A stretch of 64,000 nucleotides of DNA, from positions 248,001 to 312,000 of the forward strand of contig NZ_JBGMEB010000006.1 of assembly GCF_041447285.1 (NCBI RefSeq), given 5' to 3'. A program made the translations under genes and the position numbers. The notes beneath the pieces are model-generated. The model ran no database searches and was not told the origin of the DNA. It was given only the letters and a program-made list of their open reading frames with translations. Origin of the DNA: Methanomethylovorans sp041447285 (GTDB lineage: Archaea > Halobacteriota > Methanosarcinia > Methanosarcinales > Methanosarcinaceae). Of this stretch, positions 1 through 7,998 are shown in pieces (position 1 is the first letter of the stretch; the number at the start of each line of letters is the position of its first letter).

Positions 1-281
1 GCACATGAGTCTATATTATCCCGTGTGCCTAAAGCTGCAGACACATCATCCTGTGTGCTCAGGGGGTTGCATCCCGTTATTGCTACTTTTGCACCACCTG
101 CAGCCAGTGTCTCCACAAGCACTGCAGTCTTTGCTTCTACATGCAAAGCCATTGCAATCCTATGTCCTTCCAGCGGCTTTTCTTTCTCAAAGTTCTTTCT
201 GATTATATCCAGCACTGGCATGTGAGCGCGAGCCCACTCTATTTTCTGATTACCGGATTCTATTAGTCCTTCTTTGTCCAT
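1..281 (-). CDS. S-inosyl/S-adenosyl-L-homocysteine hydrolase, N-terminal part (cut by window edge)
   Basis: Reading the minus strand from an ATG at 279-281 gives a protein of the adenosylhomocysteinase family: MDKEGLIESGNQKIEWARAH at the start, then a stretch around residues 48-70 with HVEAKTAVLVETLAAGGA and AITGCNPLSTQDD, which are family hallmarks of the substrate domain. About 93 codons are present; the NAD-binding domain lies beyond the edge. A GGAG ribosome-binding site lies about 8 bases before the ATG. The gene is the last visible one of a minus-strand operon and follows dadD by 35 bases. In methanogens this family is known to act on S-inosylhomocysteine made by DadD, so the neighbour suggests that substrate; plain S-adenosylhomocysteine hydrolysis remains possible. 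Confidence 0.85.
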   Translation of the reverse strand, partial: MDKEGLIESGNQKIEWARAHMPVLDIIRKNFEKEKPLEGHRIAMALHVEAKTAVLVETLAAGGAKVAITGCNPLSTQDDVSAALGTRDNIDSC

Positions 282-316
282 TCTGATATCTCCATTAAAC
301 TCGTTTTATAGGGTAA

Positions 317-1618
317 TTATTCAACTACCCTTGCTATAAGATTCTCTGCAGCTATGCTTGCCTGTTCTATAACTTTCATTTCATCCATGCAGAGTACTTT
401 ATAATCTTGCATGAGTACCTTTCCATTGACAATGGTTGTCATCACATCTTTTCCATTAGCACTATATACTAAGTGTGAAGCAGCATCGTAAAATGGTCTC
501 ATATGAGCTTTATTTTTATCAACTATTATAACGTCTGCAAACGCTCCTTTACATATCATACCTGCATTTATGCCAAGTGCTTTGGCCCCATTCACTGTTG
601 CCATCTTGAGCACTTCTTTAGCAGGAAGTGCCGTCGGGTCCATGGTGCTGACCTTCTGCAACAATGCTGCAAGTTTCATTTCCTCGAACATATCAAGGTT
701 ATTGTTGGATGCGCACCCATCAGTTCCCAGGCAAACGTTTGAGCCATATTTCAGAAGCTTGGTCACAGGGGCTATTCCAGATGCAAGTTTCATGTTACTT
801 ACAGGATTGTGTGATATATTCACTCCTTTTTCAGCCAATATTTTAATATCTCCGTCAGATAACCACACGCAATGAGCAGCAACGACATCACTATCAAAGA
901 AGCCAATATTATTCAGCATGTGTATAGAGCACATACCATATTTTTCTTTCATCTCTTTCAGTTCAGCTTCCGTTTCCAGGACATGGATGTGTACTTTCAC
1001 ACCATCTTCTCTTGCTTTTTCCCTCACCCTCTCCAGAAATTCCCGGGAACAAGTGTTAGGTGCATGAGGCCCATACATTGCTGTTATCCTTCCATCTGCC
1101 TTACCATGCCATCTCTGCACGAACCGGCTGCCTTCCTTCAATTCAGCATCTGCTTTCTCTTTATTTCCAAGCTCTATCATTCCATATGATAAGGCAGCTC
1201 TTATTCCTGTTTCCTGTACTGCTTTTGCCGTTTCATCCATATGGAAGTACATGTCATTGAAACAAGTTGTACCGCTTTTGATCATCTCAAGGCAGGCCAG
1301 TAAAGTACCATTGTATACATCGCTATCAGTAAGCTTTGCTTCTGCAGGCCATATATGCTCCTGTAGCCACAGGGAAAGAGGCAGATCATCTGCGTATCCT
1401 CTGAAAAGTGTCATAGCTGCATGAGTGTGTGTGTTCACCAGGCCAGGCATGACAATGCCTCCATGCGCATCAATTATTGTTTCTGCAGTTTCATTGGTCT
1501 TTTCTCCAACTTCCGTGATGACCCCGTTTTCTATGACTACCACGCCGTTCTTGAACTCACGTTCCTTGCCGGGTTCCATTGTAAGGATGTGCCCGTTCTT
1601 TATAATTATGTCAGCCAT
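317..1618 (-). CDS. dadD: 5'-deoxyadenosine / S-adenosylhomocysteine deaminase (amidohydrolase)
   Basis: A 433-residue metal-dependent amidohydrolase of the MtaD/DadD/SsnA group. Visible family motifs are the HTHAAM metal site after the first beta barrel strands (about residues 62-67), the SGTTCFNDMYFH segment, a HVLETEAE helix with a metal-binding His, AAHCVWL, and LGTDGCASNNNLDM with the catalytic Asp. The methanogen enzyme deaminates 5'-deoxyadenosine, S-adenosylhomocysteine and methylthioadenosine to the inosine forms. An ATG 13 codons upstream exists, but the start at 1618 (MADIIIKNG) matches the family and lies 4 bases after the stop of the HD gene, so it was preferred. The gene lies directly before the homocysteine-nucleoside hydrolase, which fits the SAM recycling route through S-inosylhomocysteine. 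Confidence 0.88.
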   Translation of the reverse strand: MADIIIKNGHILTMEPGKEREFKNGVVVIENGVITEVGEKTNETAETIIDAHGGIVMPGLVNTHTHAAMTLFRGYADDLPLSLWLQEHIWPAEAKLTDSDVYNGTLLACLEMIKSGTTCFNDMYFHMDETAKAVQETGIRAALSYGMIELGNKEKADAELKEGSRFVQRWHGKADGRITAMYGPHAPNTCSREFLERVREKAREDGVKVHIHVLETEAELKEMKEKYGMCSIHMLNNIGFFDSDVVAAHCVWLSDGDIKILAEKGVNISHNPVSNMKLASGIAPVTKLLKYGSNVCLGTDGCASNNNLDMFEEMKLAALLQKVSTMDPTALPAKEVLKMATVNGAKALGINAGMICKGAFADVIIVDKNKAHMRPFYDAASHLVYSANGKDVMTTIVNGKVLMQDYKVLCMDEMKVIEQASIAAENLIARVVE

Positions 1619-1622
1619 GTTA

Positions 1623-2264
1623 TCACTTGATGTAGCATGTCTCTTCCTGAAGTGCATTCAGGTACACATGCATCAATTTTAGTCGTTCTCTTGCTATCTC
1701 TCTGGCAGTACCAGTATTAAGTCGTTCTAATATTTTGAACGGTTTTTTTTCCATATAATCATAGAATCCCTCAAGTGGGTCATCCATATAAGCATTCGTG
1801 GATGTCTCTTTCACTGTTCCTATGCTGGATCTCAAGGCGCGTAAAGCACCCATAGAAACAAGGGATCTGAAAATACCCACAGCACCAAGAGCATCTATTC
1901 TGTCAGCATCCTGTAATATCTTTGCTTCCAGCGTTTGAGCCTCAAGCCCACGGCTGAATCTGTGGGATCGAATGCAAGCTGTGACATGATCTATCAGGCC
2001 CTTGTCAGCACCTGCCACCGTAAGGAACTCCTGTGCGATCTCAGCGCTGTATTGTGCATGATCTCCCCCTTGCTGATGCTCTTTCACAATGCCAACATCA
2101 TGAAGCAGTGCCGCAAGGCGAAGCACTTGCTCGTCACCACCTTCTTTTTCCCGGATGCGCATACATAAGTCTTCTACTCTCTCTATGTGGAACATATCAT
2201 GGGTACTAGGCTCATCGGCGAGCACTTCTGATACATATTGTCTTGTCTGCTCAATTATATCCAT
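1623..2264 (-). CDS. HD-domain metal-dependent phosphohydrolase, substrate unknown
   Basis: 213 residues with a clear HD signature: H at HDMFHIERV (about residue 22), the paired HD in ALLHDVGIVKEH, further His in GGDHAQYS and CIRSHRFSRG, and a C-terminal DADRIDALGAVGIFR. It belongs to the YedJ-like group of stand-alone HD hydrolases that act on nucleotides or other phosphoesters; the actual substrate cannot be read from the sequence. Its start overlaps the end of phosphopantothenate synthetase by 10 bases and its stop is 4 bases before dadD, so it is cotranscribed and probably translationally coupled. Position between CoA and SAM-recycling genes could mean a housekeeping role on adenine nucleotides, but that is inference. 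Confidence 0.8.
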   Translation of the reverse strand: MDIIEQTRQYVSEVLADEPSTHDMFHIERVEDLCMRIREKEGGDEQVLRLAALLHDVGIVKEHQQGGDHAQYSAEIAQEFLTVAGADKGLIDHVTACIRSHRFSRGLEAQTLEAKILQDADRIDALGAVGIFRSLVSMGALRALRSSIGTVKETSTNAYMDDPLEGFYDYMEKKPFKILERLNTGTAREIARERLKLMHVYLNALQEETCYIK

Positions 2265-3025
2265 TCGATGCCCTCGCGTCCTGCCTGGTTCTTGAGATGT
2301 TCCTGGATGGCATACATAGCATCAGCAAGCACTTTCTTGTTGTCGTAGGAATCAATGATTGCATTAAGTTGTTTTTTACTATCCATTTTCATCTCTTTTG
2401 TGAACTGGATCATATTCTCCAGTGCCCTTGTCACGTTATCAACGATTGTCACAGTTGCAGAAAGGGATGTCCTTGAAAGAGGGTTAAGGTCCACAGCTAT
2501 GACTATTTTTCCCATTTCTACAAGTTTTTGGCATCTATCTCCGTCTTCCAGGGGTACCAGCACCACATCTGCTGCGTATATACCTTCCTGGTCAACTATA
2601 GCCCTATCGTGGGAAAGGTCAAGTCGGGCATCACCTTTTGAACCAAGTACATTTCCTGCCCCATGTGCCTTTAGGTGCTCGATTATTCTGTGCACTCTGG
2701 CATCACTGCGGTGGAACAGATTTACTTCCAGTTGCGCTCCAGTTACATCTGCTAACGATACAAGAGCTCCAGGTACAAGAGCAGCAGTGTTTCCATTAAT
2801 GGATATTACGGGTTTTTGTGCAGTGAGCAGATAAGCCACTGCCACACGCTCTGCAATTACTGCAGATTCAATCGTACGTTCGCCAATAAGATAATCAAAG
2901 GCTTCACCTCTGCCCTGGGCTACAAGTCCTTGCTGGCTGGTGATTCCTATCTGTACGCCTTCAGCTATCTTTTCTCTTGTTATCAGGGATGCATACCTTG
3001 GATGATCCTCAGGGATATGTGTCAA
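2255..3025 (-). CDS. 4-phosphopantoate--beta-alanine ligase (phosphopantothenate synthetase)
   Basis: 256 residues of the archaeal PPS family (COG1701). The N-terminal MTHIPEDHPRYASLITREKI, the segment GITSQQGLVAQGRGEAFDYL and the later ADVVLVPLEDGDRCQKL and DLNPLSRTS are characteristic. The enzyme joins 4-phosphopantoate to beta-alanine using ATP in the cytoplasm and replaces the bacterial PanC/CoaA order of steps. It lies between pantoate kinase, its direct substrate supplier, and an HD hydrolase, with coaBC further upstream, so four of the genes form a CoA-centred operon. The 101 bases between it and the pantoate kinase contain no gene. Confidence 0.9.
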   Translation of the reverse strand: MTHIPEDHPRYASLITREKIAEGVQIGITSQQGLVAQGRGEAFDYLIGERTIESAVIAERVAVAYLLTAQKPVISINGNTAALVPGALVSLADVTGAQLEVNLFHRSDARVHRIIEHLKAHGAGNVLGSKGDARLDLSHDRAIVDQEGIYAADVVLVPLEDGDRCQKLVEMGKIVIAVDLNPLSRTSLSATVTIVDNVTRALENMIQFTKEMKMDSKKQLNAIIDSYDNKKVLADAMYAIQEHLKNQAGREGIEWI

Positions 3026-3126
3026 GATCTTCTATCTCCCATTGTTCTGTCTTCTTTCCCTTTTCTATAATTAAGGTTATATTTACTTGAGAGTTTAATG
3101 CAGCAACATACTAAATAGGTTTTTTG

Positions 3127-4008
3127 TCATAAAAGGCCAGCTCTGCAGTTGTTAAGATGATATGCCAATGGCTGACCAAACTCAGAGAGCTTCTCTATCA
3201 CTGCATCTCTTCTTTCTGGTTCTGCTATTGCAAAAACCGATTCTCCTAACATAGCCTGAGATGCCATGCCACCAGCAGATTCCACAGCCTCGATAGCATC
3301 TATTATGGTATCTGAGGCAAGTCCTGTACCAAGGGCAAAATCTCTGGAGCACTGCATGAAAGTTTCAAAAGTAGGCGAAATCATAAGCCTTTTCATTGCG
3401 CCTTTTCCCATCGAAGTTATGCGCCAGGCAAAATCCGGATCCGAAATAACAGAGCCAGTATCAAGTTCGCCAAGTGTCAGGCAGAGGACTTCTTTACTTG
3501 CAACTGGTATCCAATCAACTTTGCCGTATTCAGGTGCTCCCGGTGCGGTACGAATAACAGCACCACCATACGATTGTGCTATTACATCTCCAAGTCCGCT
3601 CCGGTTTACAACATCTGCTATATGTGCTGTTTCAATTAACTTGGCTGAAGTAAGGTCAAGGGATAATGCATCGTTCAATGCATAAGCTGTACTGAGAGCT
3701 CCGGCAGCAGATGCTCCAAATCCGCATCCTATCGGAATGTTCGCCACGCTTTCCACAAGCAATGGTGAATTTGTAAGCATATTTACCACAGTTCTTGTAG
3801 TATGTCCTCCGACTTGCTCCCCATTAAGGATTATCTGTGTCTCTTCCAGTTCTTCTGCAGATGTCACAGTAGTGACAACTCCTCCATCAAGGACTATACC
3901 ACAGCCAGTAGAACCCTTTTTGCGTGGATCTTCATGGTCGTGTATACAAAAAAAGCCGGTTATATGTGCAGGAGCAAAAGCACGGGCAGACCTTTTTCTT
4001 ACTTGCAT
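3127..4008 (-). CDS. pantoate kinase (GHMP superfamily)
   Basis: 293 residues of the archaeal pantoate kinase family (COG1829). The GHMP kinase phosphate-binding loop is visible as IPIGCGFGASAAGALSTAY near residues 92-110; the N terminus (SARAFAPAHITGFF) and the His-containing GDVIAQSYGGAVIRT segment also match. It phosphorylates pantoate to 4-phosphopantoate with ATP. The gene starts 4 bases after the stop of coaBC, and the AGGAAG within the coaBC end is a good ribosome-binding site. It is followed by phosphopantothenate synthetase, which uses its product. Confidence 0.9.
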   Translation of the reverse strand: MQVRKRSARAFAPAHITGFFCIHDHEDPRKKGSTGCGIVLDGGVVTTVTSAEELEETQIILNGEQVGGHTTRTVVNMLTNSPLLVESVANIPIGCGFGASAAGALSTAYALNDALSLDLTSAKLIETAHIADVVNRSGLGDVIAQSYGGAVIRTAPGAPEYGKVDWIPVASKEVLCLTLGELDTGSVISDPDFAWRITSMGKGAMKRLMISPTFETFMQCSRDFALGTGLASDTIIDAIEAVESAGGMASQAMLGESVFAIAEPERRDAVIEKLSEFGQPLAYHLNNCRAGLL

Positions 4009-4012
4009 TTTT

Positions 4013-5248
4013 TCACTTCCTAGACATCAGCAGGTGGCTGATTTCGTCCAGTAATGCAGAAGCTATTACTCTTTTTGATCCTTTTATGTGTATATGGCCA
4101 GGGCTTTCTGTAGTAAGGATGTAGATCTCGTTGTCCTCTGTGCCTATTCCACTACTACTAACCTCATTAGCAACTATCAGATCAAGTTTTGAAGTTTCAA
4201 GGGTGTAAGTTGCTTTTTTAATAAGCTCATCCAGAGAAGTTCCTGTTTCAGCTTTGAAACCTGCAATGAGTAAGTTCGGATGTTCTTCCCTTGCTCTGCC
4301 TATTAGCTTGGCAGTAGGTCTAAGGTGCAGGTTAAGTTCCCCACCAGATTTTATCTTTGTATCAGCAGGGTCCAGCGTATAATCTGCTATTGCAGCTGCA
4401 CTAATAAGTACATCATAGCCACAAGACAGTTCCCCGAGCACTGCTTCTGTCATCTGGGCAGCACTTTCTGCATAGATCTCTTTGATACCTGTAAATCCTA
4501 CTTTGTTGCGATGCACTATGGTTACTTCTGCTGAGCGCCTATAAGCTTCCAGAGCAAGTTCCACGCCAGTCTTACCCGACGCTCTGTTAGTAAGTATTCT
4601 AATTGGGTCAATAGATTCTGCAGTAGACCCACTGGTTATGATTATTTTTCTGCCTTCAAGTTCTTTACTACCCAGTTGTCTTTCGACCTGAAGTACAATC
4701 TCTTCATTTGAAGCTATTTTTGCAATACCTTCTCTTATATCCGGTCCAATGAACTCGATTCCCCAGCATTTCATTTTTCCCATGTTTTCAGCCAGAGCAG
4801 GATGGTTGTACATAGCTTCGTGCATTGCTGGCACTACCATCACAGGTATTTTTGACCCGATTGCTGTGGTTGCAAATGTTGTCACAGGAGTATCATCGAC
4901 TCCTGCTGCAATTTTTCCAATGGTATTGGCTGTTGCAGGGGCTATGAGCAAGAGATCTGCTTTTCCGCTCATTCCACAGAACTCTACGTGTTCCACTGCT
5001 CCGGTTATTTTGGTAATGACCTCATGACCGGTAGCGTAGTGCAGGGCCATGGGATTGAGTATCCATGAGGCTGCCTCGCTCATCACTGCATATACTTCAG
5101 CACCTCTGCGGATTAATTCTCTGGCAAGTTCCACTGTACGTACGGCTGCAATGCTGCCGGTGACTGCAAGTACTATGGTTTTGCCTGCTAACGAAGCTGA
5201 AGTACTGCCTTTTATCCAGAGGGTGGGATGGTCACGCATAATTTGCAT
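4013..5248 (-). CDS. coaBC: bifunctional phosphopantothenoylcysteine decarboxylase / phosphopantothenate--cysteine ligase
   Basis: 411 residues with the standard two halves. The N-terminal flavoprotein decarboxylase (about 20-190) shows VLAVTGSIAAV, the TIGKIAAGVDDTPVTTFA segment and the PAMHEAMYNHP motif of PPC decarboxylases. The C-terminal ligase (about 195-405) shows IIITSGSTAESIDPIR, LTNRASGKTG and DVLISAAAIADY followed by the Lys-containing DTKIKSG. It turns 4-phosphopantothenate into 4-phosphopantetheine. It is the first gene of the CoA operon; no strong ribosome-binding site is seen before the ATG at 5248, so a start at the next ATG (MRDHPTLW, 5239) or a leaderless transcript is possible. 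Confidence 0.92.
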   Translation of the reverse strand: MQIMRDHPTLWIKGSTSASLAGKTIVLAVTGSIAAVRTVELARELIRRGAEVYAVMSEAASWILNPMALHYATGHEVITKITGAVEHVEFCGMSGKADLLLIAPATANTIGKIAAGVDDTPVTTFATTAIGSKIPVMVVPAMHEAMYNHPALAENMGKMKCWGIEFIGPDIREGIAKIASNEEIVLQVERQLGSKELEGRKIIITSGSTAESIDPIRILTNRASGKTGVELALEAYRRSAEVTIVHRNKVGFTGIKEIYAESAAQMTEAVLGELSCGYDVLISAAAIADYTLDPADTKIKSGGELNLHLRPTAKLIGRAREEHPNLLIAGFKAETGTSLDELIKKATYTLETSKLDLIVANEVSSSGIGTEDNEIYILTTESPGHIHIKGSKRVIASALLDEISHLLMSRK

Positions 5249-5286
5249 GGGTTTAAAATAGTCGTTTTCGATATTAAATGTTGGTC

Positions 5287-5307
5287 CATGATCTCTTTCA
5301 GATCATG
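5287..5307. terminator. perfect 8-bp hairpin between beta-helix gene and coaBC
   Basis: CATGATCT and AGATCATG form an 8-bp perfect stem with a 5-base loop. It sits 27 bases after the stop of the minus-strand beta-helix gene and 39 bases upstream of coaBC. It may end the upstream transcript or be an operator-like palindrome for coaBC; the sequence does not decide. Confidence 0.35.
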
Positions 5308-5333
5308 TTTCCAACTTTTCTGCTATACGGAAG

Positions 5334-6830
5334 TCATTCTGAAAGGCTCTTTGATGCCTCATCTGTGTTTCCATATCTTCCGATGTTGATTCTGTCTCCG
5401 TTAGGCTCAGGCTCATGGACAAAGATGGATTGGGGATATCCTGCATCTATCAGTGGGCTTGTCACGGAGTCTGTAACCCATGTTTTACCAGACCATCTGC
5501 CAGCAGAGCTCTTTAAGTGGTAATCGTGCTTTGCAGAATCTGTAAATAATGGGTCAACATAGATGTCATTTGCCACATTGATCCCATTTCCATTGTAGTT
5601 CTGATTGACATTGTAGATACAGTTGTTATTTGATATGAATGTGTGATTCAAACTATCGGTGTTCCATATTCCATAGGTATTACGCTTATTAGAGCCAATA
5701 ATTATGTTGTTCCTCACAATGGTCGTAAAGTCTGCATCCATTGTAATTGACTTCGGATATCTGTAGTATTTAATTCCAGCTTCGCCGCTACCATCTATGA
5801 CATTATTCTCGATTCTTGTATTATTGAACTGTCCGATCACAATTCCTGCATTGCTGTATCCGGTATTCTTATCGTATTGGCCAACGTCATAGATTATATT
5901 GTGGTGGATGTAGACATCTTTTCCACGTATTTTATTATCCGAATCTTCTCCGTCTATCCATATGGCTGCACCATTTAGAGTGCGGATTTTATTTTTATAT
6001 ATCTCAATATCTTCGGATTCGTACCCATCGCTCTTGTCGATCTCGATACCTGGACCTGTTGACCAGTCCTCTATTTCCGAATAAATTAGATTCTTATAGA
6101 TCTTTGCATGGCCTGAACTTGACAATCTGAAAGCTGTATTTGTTCTTGTAAATACTTGATTGTTGGCTACTATGACACCATTAACTCCTAGTGTATACAG
6201 GGCTTCGTGTCCAAGTTTATATACTGAATTATTTTCAAAAACGATGTTTGAAGAAGGCTCGTAGAAATAATTCCTTACTATCAATCCATCACTGGTTCCC
6301 CATTCCATGCGCATATCTGATACTGTGATGTCGGTACACTTGTAGAAATATATCATGTCATAATATCCTGAACCACGGGGGACGGACTGATTTTCGCTAT
6401 TTCCGTCGATCTCAAATCCTTTTATTGTAAAGTTCTCTTTTGCATCTTCCATATTCGTGATCAATGGTTCATAGTCGCCCCACCCGGCATCTGGCACCAG
6501 TTTGATACAGGCATCTTCATCACCAGTGAGTATGGTGTTATCTCCCATCTTCAAGGTGCCGTCTATCCAGTAAGTATTCGGCCCTCTTAGGTATACTGTA
6601 CCTCCACCTATACTATTGACATATTCCAGTGCTTTGTTGATCTCTAAATGGTCATTTACTCCATCGCAATTATAATTTCCAGTTCCGTTAGTACCAACGT
6701 ATGCAATTGATCCACTTGGTTCTTTTATTTCGGTGACAGTGTCAATAACGTGGTCAGTGGGTGAAACACACCCTGAAACTGAAAGACTTATAATAAAAAG
6801 TAAAAACTTTATCAATAGAGGAATCGGCAT
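5334..6830 (-). CDS. exported right-handed beta-helix repeat protein (NosD/pectate-lyase-like)
   Basis: 498 residues. The N terminus has a hydrophobic signal (LLIKFLLFIISLSVSGCVS) whose SVSGC resembles a lipobox, so the protein is probably a membrane-anchored surface lipoprotein with the Cys near residue 21. Residues about 35-110 resemble the pectate-lyase-3 type N-terminal turn (NCDGVNDHLEINKALEYV, GGTVYLRG). The rest consists of short repeats with Asn-rich turns such as NIVFENNSVYKLG, GVIVANNQVF, RIENNVIDGSGEAGI and TFISNNNCIYN, typical of right-handed parallel beta helices found in many Methanosarcina surface proteins. Substrate or ligand is unknown. It is a single transcription unit without functionally related neighbours. 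Confidence 0.75.
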   Translation of the reverse strand: MPIPLLIKFLLFIISLSVSGCVSPTDHVIDTVTEIKEPSGSIAYVGTNGTGNYNCDGVNDHLEINKALEYVNSIGGGTVYLRGPNTYWIDGTLKMGDNTILTGDEDACIKLVPDAGWGDYEPLITNMEDAKENFTIKGFEIDGNSENQSVPRGSGYYDMIYFYKCTDITVSDMRMEWGTSDGLIVRNYFYEPSSNIVFENNSVYKLGHEALYTLGVNGVIVANNQVFTRTNTAFRLSSSGHAKIYKNLIYSEIEDWSTGPGIEIDKSDGYESEDIEIYKNKIRTLNGAAIWIDGEDSDNKIRGKDVYIHHNIIYDVGQYDKNTGYSNAGIVIGQFNNTRIENNVIDGSGEAGIKYYRYPKSITMDADFTTIVRNNIIIGSNKRNTYGIWNTDSLNHTFISNNNCIYNVNQNYNGNGINVANDIYVDPLFTDSAKHDYHLKSSAGRWSGKTWVTDSVTSPLIDAGYPQSIFVHEPEPNGDRINIGRYGNTDEASKSLSE

Positions 6831-7048
6831 ATAAACTCATAGTGGTCAATATTATATTAATATCTATCGCGATCTTGTAAAAAGGCCAGGATTAAATACC
6901 TGGGCTATATTTTGGATACTCTTTTAATATACATTGGCTTCTTTTCAATGCTCTTCAATATTGCATTTTCCAGATTCAAAGAACAACAACATTGCATACC
7001 AGAAATGTTATATTTTGAATAATCCTATCTTATATTGGGGAGTGAAAC

Positions 7049-7267
7049 ATGTTAGGAATATCTTACTTTGATTTGCAGGCGCCTGTATTTATGTCTCTTT
7101 TCCTCGTCATAATCCTCTGGGATCTTATGTGGAAAGGAATAGGACTGTGGAAAGCTGCAAGGAATGAAGATAAATACTGGTTCATTGCTATACTGATCAT
7201 AAACAGTTTGGGGATAGTGCCTATCCTTTACATCTACGTATTCCAAAAAGGTAAGAAAGGAATTTGA
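7049..7267 (+). CDS. small membrane protein, DUF5652 family
   Basis: 72 residues with two predicted membrane helices (about 10-27 and 42-62) joined by a short charged loop containing WDLMWKGIGLWKAARNEDKYW, a pattern I recognise from the DUF5652 family of small archaeal and candidate-phylum membrane proteins. A GGGGAG ribosome-binding site precedes the ATG. Function is unknown. It lies convergent to the broken TspO gene with only 10 bases between stops. Confidence 0.7.
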   Translation: MLGISYFDLQAPVFMSLFLVIILWDLMWKGIGLWKAARNEDKYWFIAILIINSLGIVPILYIYVFQKGKKGI

Positions 7268-7277
7268 TATTTCTTTT

Positions 7278-7772
7278 TTACCCATTGAGCACCCATATCG
7301 AGTAGTTCAATAATGCTGCAAATGATATCCACAGAAAATACGGTACCAGCACCAATTCTACTTTTTTTGAGACTTTGTAGAACAGTCAGATGTTTACAAG
7401 TTTTACAAGTATTACTATCCATAAAACAACAATTTCCACAAGTCTATATAGGGGTGACCGCAGGCCAAAGAACAGCACAGACCACATGAAGTTCAGGAAA
7501 AGCTGTATTCCAAACATGCCCGTGGCTTTTCTTACTTCAGTTTTTTCTAATCCTTCCTCTCACACCAGATACAGGGCAATACCCATGAGCAGGTAGAGCA
7601 ATGTCCAGACCACAGGAAAAGCCCAGCTAGGTGGCAGAAAGGACGGCTTCACCAATGTTGCATACCATGTTGGTATTGCAGGACTTGTAACTGCCGAACC
7701 ACGTGCACCGATGATCTGACAGAGGAAGATCAATATAAGCAGGTGCTTCCAGTTGATTGTAGATGTAGTCAT
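7278..7772 (-). pseudogene. tspO: TspO/MBR tryptophan-rich sensory protein interrupted by two in-frame TGA codons
   Basis: From an ATG at 7770-7772 the frame runs 164 codons to a TAA at 7278-7280, the usual TspO length, with no shift, but codons 71 (7560-7562) and 129 (7386-7388) are TGA. The first piece shows a family-like start (PTWYATLVKPSFLPPSWAF, VVWTLLYLLMGIALYLV). After the first TGA the same frame continues with EEGLEKTEVRKATGMFGIQ, FLNFMWSVLFFGLRSPL and, after the second TGA, LFYKVSKKVELVLVPYFLW and a final NYSIWVLNG. Both TGA codons stand where TspO proteins commonly carry Trp (TGG), so each could be one G-to-A change. TspO proteins bind porphyrins in the membrane. Most simply this is a young pseudogene; readthrough or a strain-specific error cannot be excluded. 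Confidence 0.8.
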
Positions 7773-7847
7773 TTCTTTACGGTTCCCTTGTAGTATATTC
7801 CGTGGCAGATCAATTTGAAATCATTTCTCCATTGTTTAACTAAAAAT

Positions 7848-7978
7848 GGCTCCGTAGAAATCCTCTCTTTTCAGGGGGAAATCAAATTTGACATTTTTAG
7901 AAAACATGTCTGCATATATCGGTCTAAAAACGACATTTCAGGCTATGATGCTGATTTTAATAGCTTTTCTACAGAGCC
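7848..7978. mobile_element. 131-bp MITE-like element with terminal inverted repeats and 8-bp target duplication
   Basis: The ends GGCTCCGTAGAAA (7848-7860) and TTTCTACAGAGCC (7966-7978) are inverted repeats of 13 bp with one mismatch. Directly outside, CTAAAAAT occurs at 7840-7847 and again at 7979-7986, an 8-bp target site duplication. The interior has no reading frame of note. This is the structure of a non-autonomous transposon moved in trans by a full-length insertion sequence elsewhere in the genome. It lies between the broken tspO and the split channel gene, an accessory patch. Confidence 0.75.
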
Positions 7979-7998
7979 CTAAAAATGGAATCTCAATT

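Noticed and set aside
2355..2834. 159-residue plus-strand open frame opposite phosphopantothenate synthetase
   Set aside because: Antisense shadow of a conserved gene, with Ser/Thr-rich translation and no recognisable family.
7052..7285. 77-residue minus-strand frame opposite the DUF5652 gene
   Set aside because: The plus-strand frame has a clear ribosome-binding site and a recognised family; the minus-strand frame has neither.
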